Assembly: GCA_030430725.1 (NCBI GenBank)
Contig: JAUIKP010000248.1
Coordinates: forward strand, 1-5,627
Origin: Nitrospiria bacterium
GTDB taxonomy: Bacteria; Nitrospirota; Nitrospiria; Nitrospirales; UBA8639
Length of the DNA: 5,627 nucleotides
Direction of reading: 5' to 3'
Made by a program: the position numbers and the translations under genes. The notes beneath the pieces are model-generated. The model did no database searches. It had not been told where the DNA came from and was given only the letters and a program-made list of their open reading frames with translations. How positions within the stretch are numbered: position 1 is the first letter of the stretch; every line of letters begins with the position of its first letter. Shown here one piece after another: positions 5,334 to 5,627 of this stretch.

Positions 5334-5466
5334 AACCTCGTTGAGAGCGGGGAGTGTGATCCTGAACAACGTGCATGAGCGGATTCTAGCCGATGGTGTT
5401 CTTCGGCATCGCTTAAAACGGAAGGTTCAGCCAGGAACCAAAAGTGTGGCAAGGGGAGGTAAACAT

Positions 5467-5627
5467 ATGCGTGCGTGGTTGATGGATGACTATACGGGTG
5501 TGGAAAACTTGCGGCTCGGTAAAGTACCGGATCCAGAGCCGGGTCCGGAGCAAGTGCTGCTGAGGGTGAAATTTGCCGCACTGAACCCGGCCGATGCATT
5601 CCTTGCGCGAAAGATGTACCCGGCCAA
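5467..5627 (+). CDS. Zinc-type alcohol dehydrogenase / quinone oxidoreductase family (MDR), N-terminal part only
   Basis: The window ends after 53 codons of this gene. The visible residues are typical of the GroES-like N-terminus of medium-chain dehydrogenases/reductases: MRAWLMDDYTGVENL, then VPDPEPGPEQVLLRVKFAALNPAD (24-47), a well-known signature in which the ALNPAD stretch precedes the active-site region. Such enzymes use NADPH or NADH to reduce quinones, enals or ketones; full length is usually about 320-350 residues. The position just after the Asn-Pro-Ala-Asp, where zinc enzymes often carry a Cys ligand, reads AFLA rather than Cys, as in quinone-reductase-like, zinc-free members; more sequence is needed to decide. 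GGGGAGG at 5453-5459 lies seven bases before the ATG and fixes the start. The same frame is open back to 5236, but without a start codon and ribosome-binding site as good as this one. Confidence 0.87.
   Translation, partial: MRAWLMDDYTGVENLRLGKVPDPEPGPEQVLLRVKFAALNPADAFLARKMYPA

Noticed and set aside
5236..5466. Open frame without stops leading into the dehydrogenase (77 codons)
   Set aside because: No plausible start with a ribosome-binding site lies in it, and the dehydrogenase N-terminus begins normally at 5467. A 22-codon ATG frame at 5310 was dismissed for the same lack of support.
5252..5599. 115-codon minus-strand frame
   Set aside because: It is antisense to the start of the dehydrogenase gene, which has a strong ribosome-binding site and family signature.
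1..5627. CRISPR array, tRNA or rRNA gene, insertion-sequence transposase
   Set aside because: No spaced direct repeats, cloverleaf, rRNA-like stretch or transposase motif was found on reading both strands.

Overview
The window looks like chromosomal DNA of a Gram-negative bacterium. It encodes an outer-membrane lipoprotein of a tripartite efflux pump and an EnvZ-type sensor kinase with a periplasmic domain. Codon use and base composition are moderately GC-rich and fairly even across the genes. The style of the cupin and SnoaL-like genes, and of the CCCC-AGCTTGC-GGGG hairpins, reminds me of Nitrospirota or of some Proteobacteria. That is recollection rather than evidence, and I would not assign a phylum from this window.

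Left part (1-3473): a leftward gene, cut by the window edge, encodes the outer-membrane factor of an RND- or MFS-type efflux system (NodT/OprM family). It is divergent from a rightward two-gene operon encoding an OmpR-family response regulator and an EnvZ-like histidine kinase, whose ends overlap by ATGA. The shared 324-bp gap holds an extended -10 promoter and a 10-bp-period direct repeat that could be a binding site for the regulator. The layout suggests that this two-component system controls the pump.

Middle (3474-4703): a 408-bp gap ends in a strong candidate promoter/operator, a perfect 18-bp palindrome between -35-like and -10-like boxes. It precedes a small single-domain cupin. After the cupin lies a 372-bp stretch without an intact gene. 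I read it as the remnant of a small c-type cytochrome: a hydrophobic leader in one frame and a CHDCH haem-binding motif one base out of frame. The remnant runs into a pair of REP-like C4/G4 hairpins spaced about 40 bp apart.

Right part (4704-5627): a SnoaL/NTF2-like protein, then the first 53 codons of a zinc-type/quinone-oxidoreductase-type medium-chain dehydrogenase that runs off the edge. Cupin, SnoaL-like protein and MDR oxidoreductase together suggest a small redox or detoxification neighbourhood on one strand, but each has its own intergenic signals and they need not be one operon. No tRNA, rRNA, CRISPR array, transposase or phage gene was seen. The most interesting items are the palindromic operator, the frameshifted haem protein and the paired hairpins beside it.
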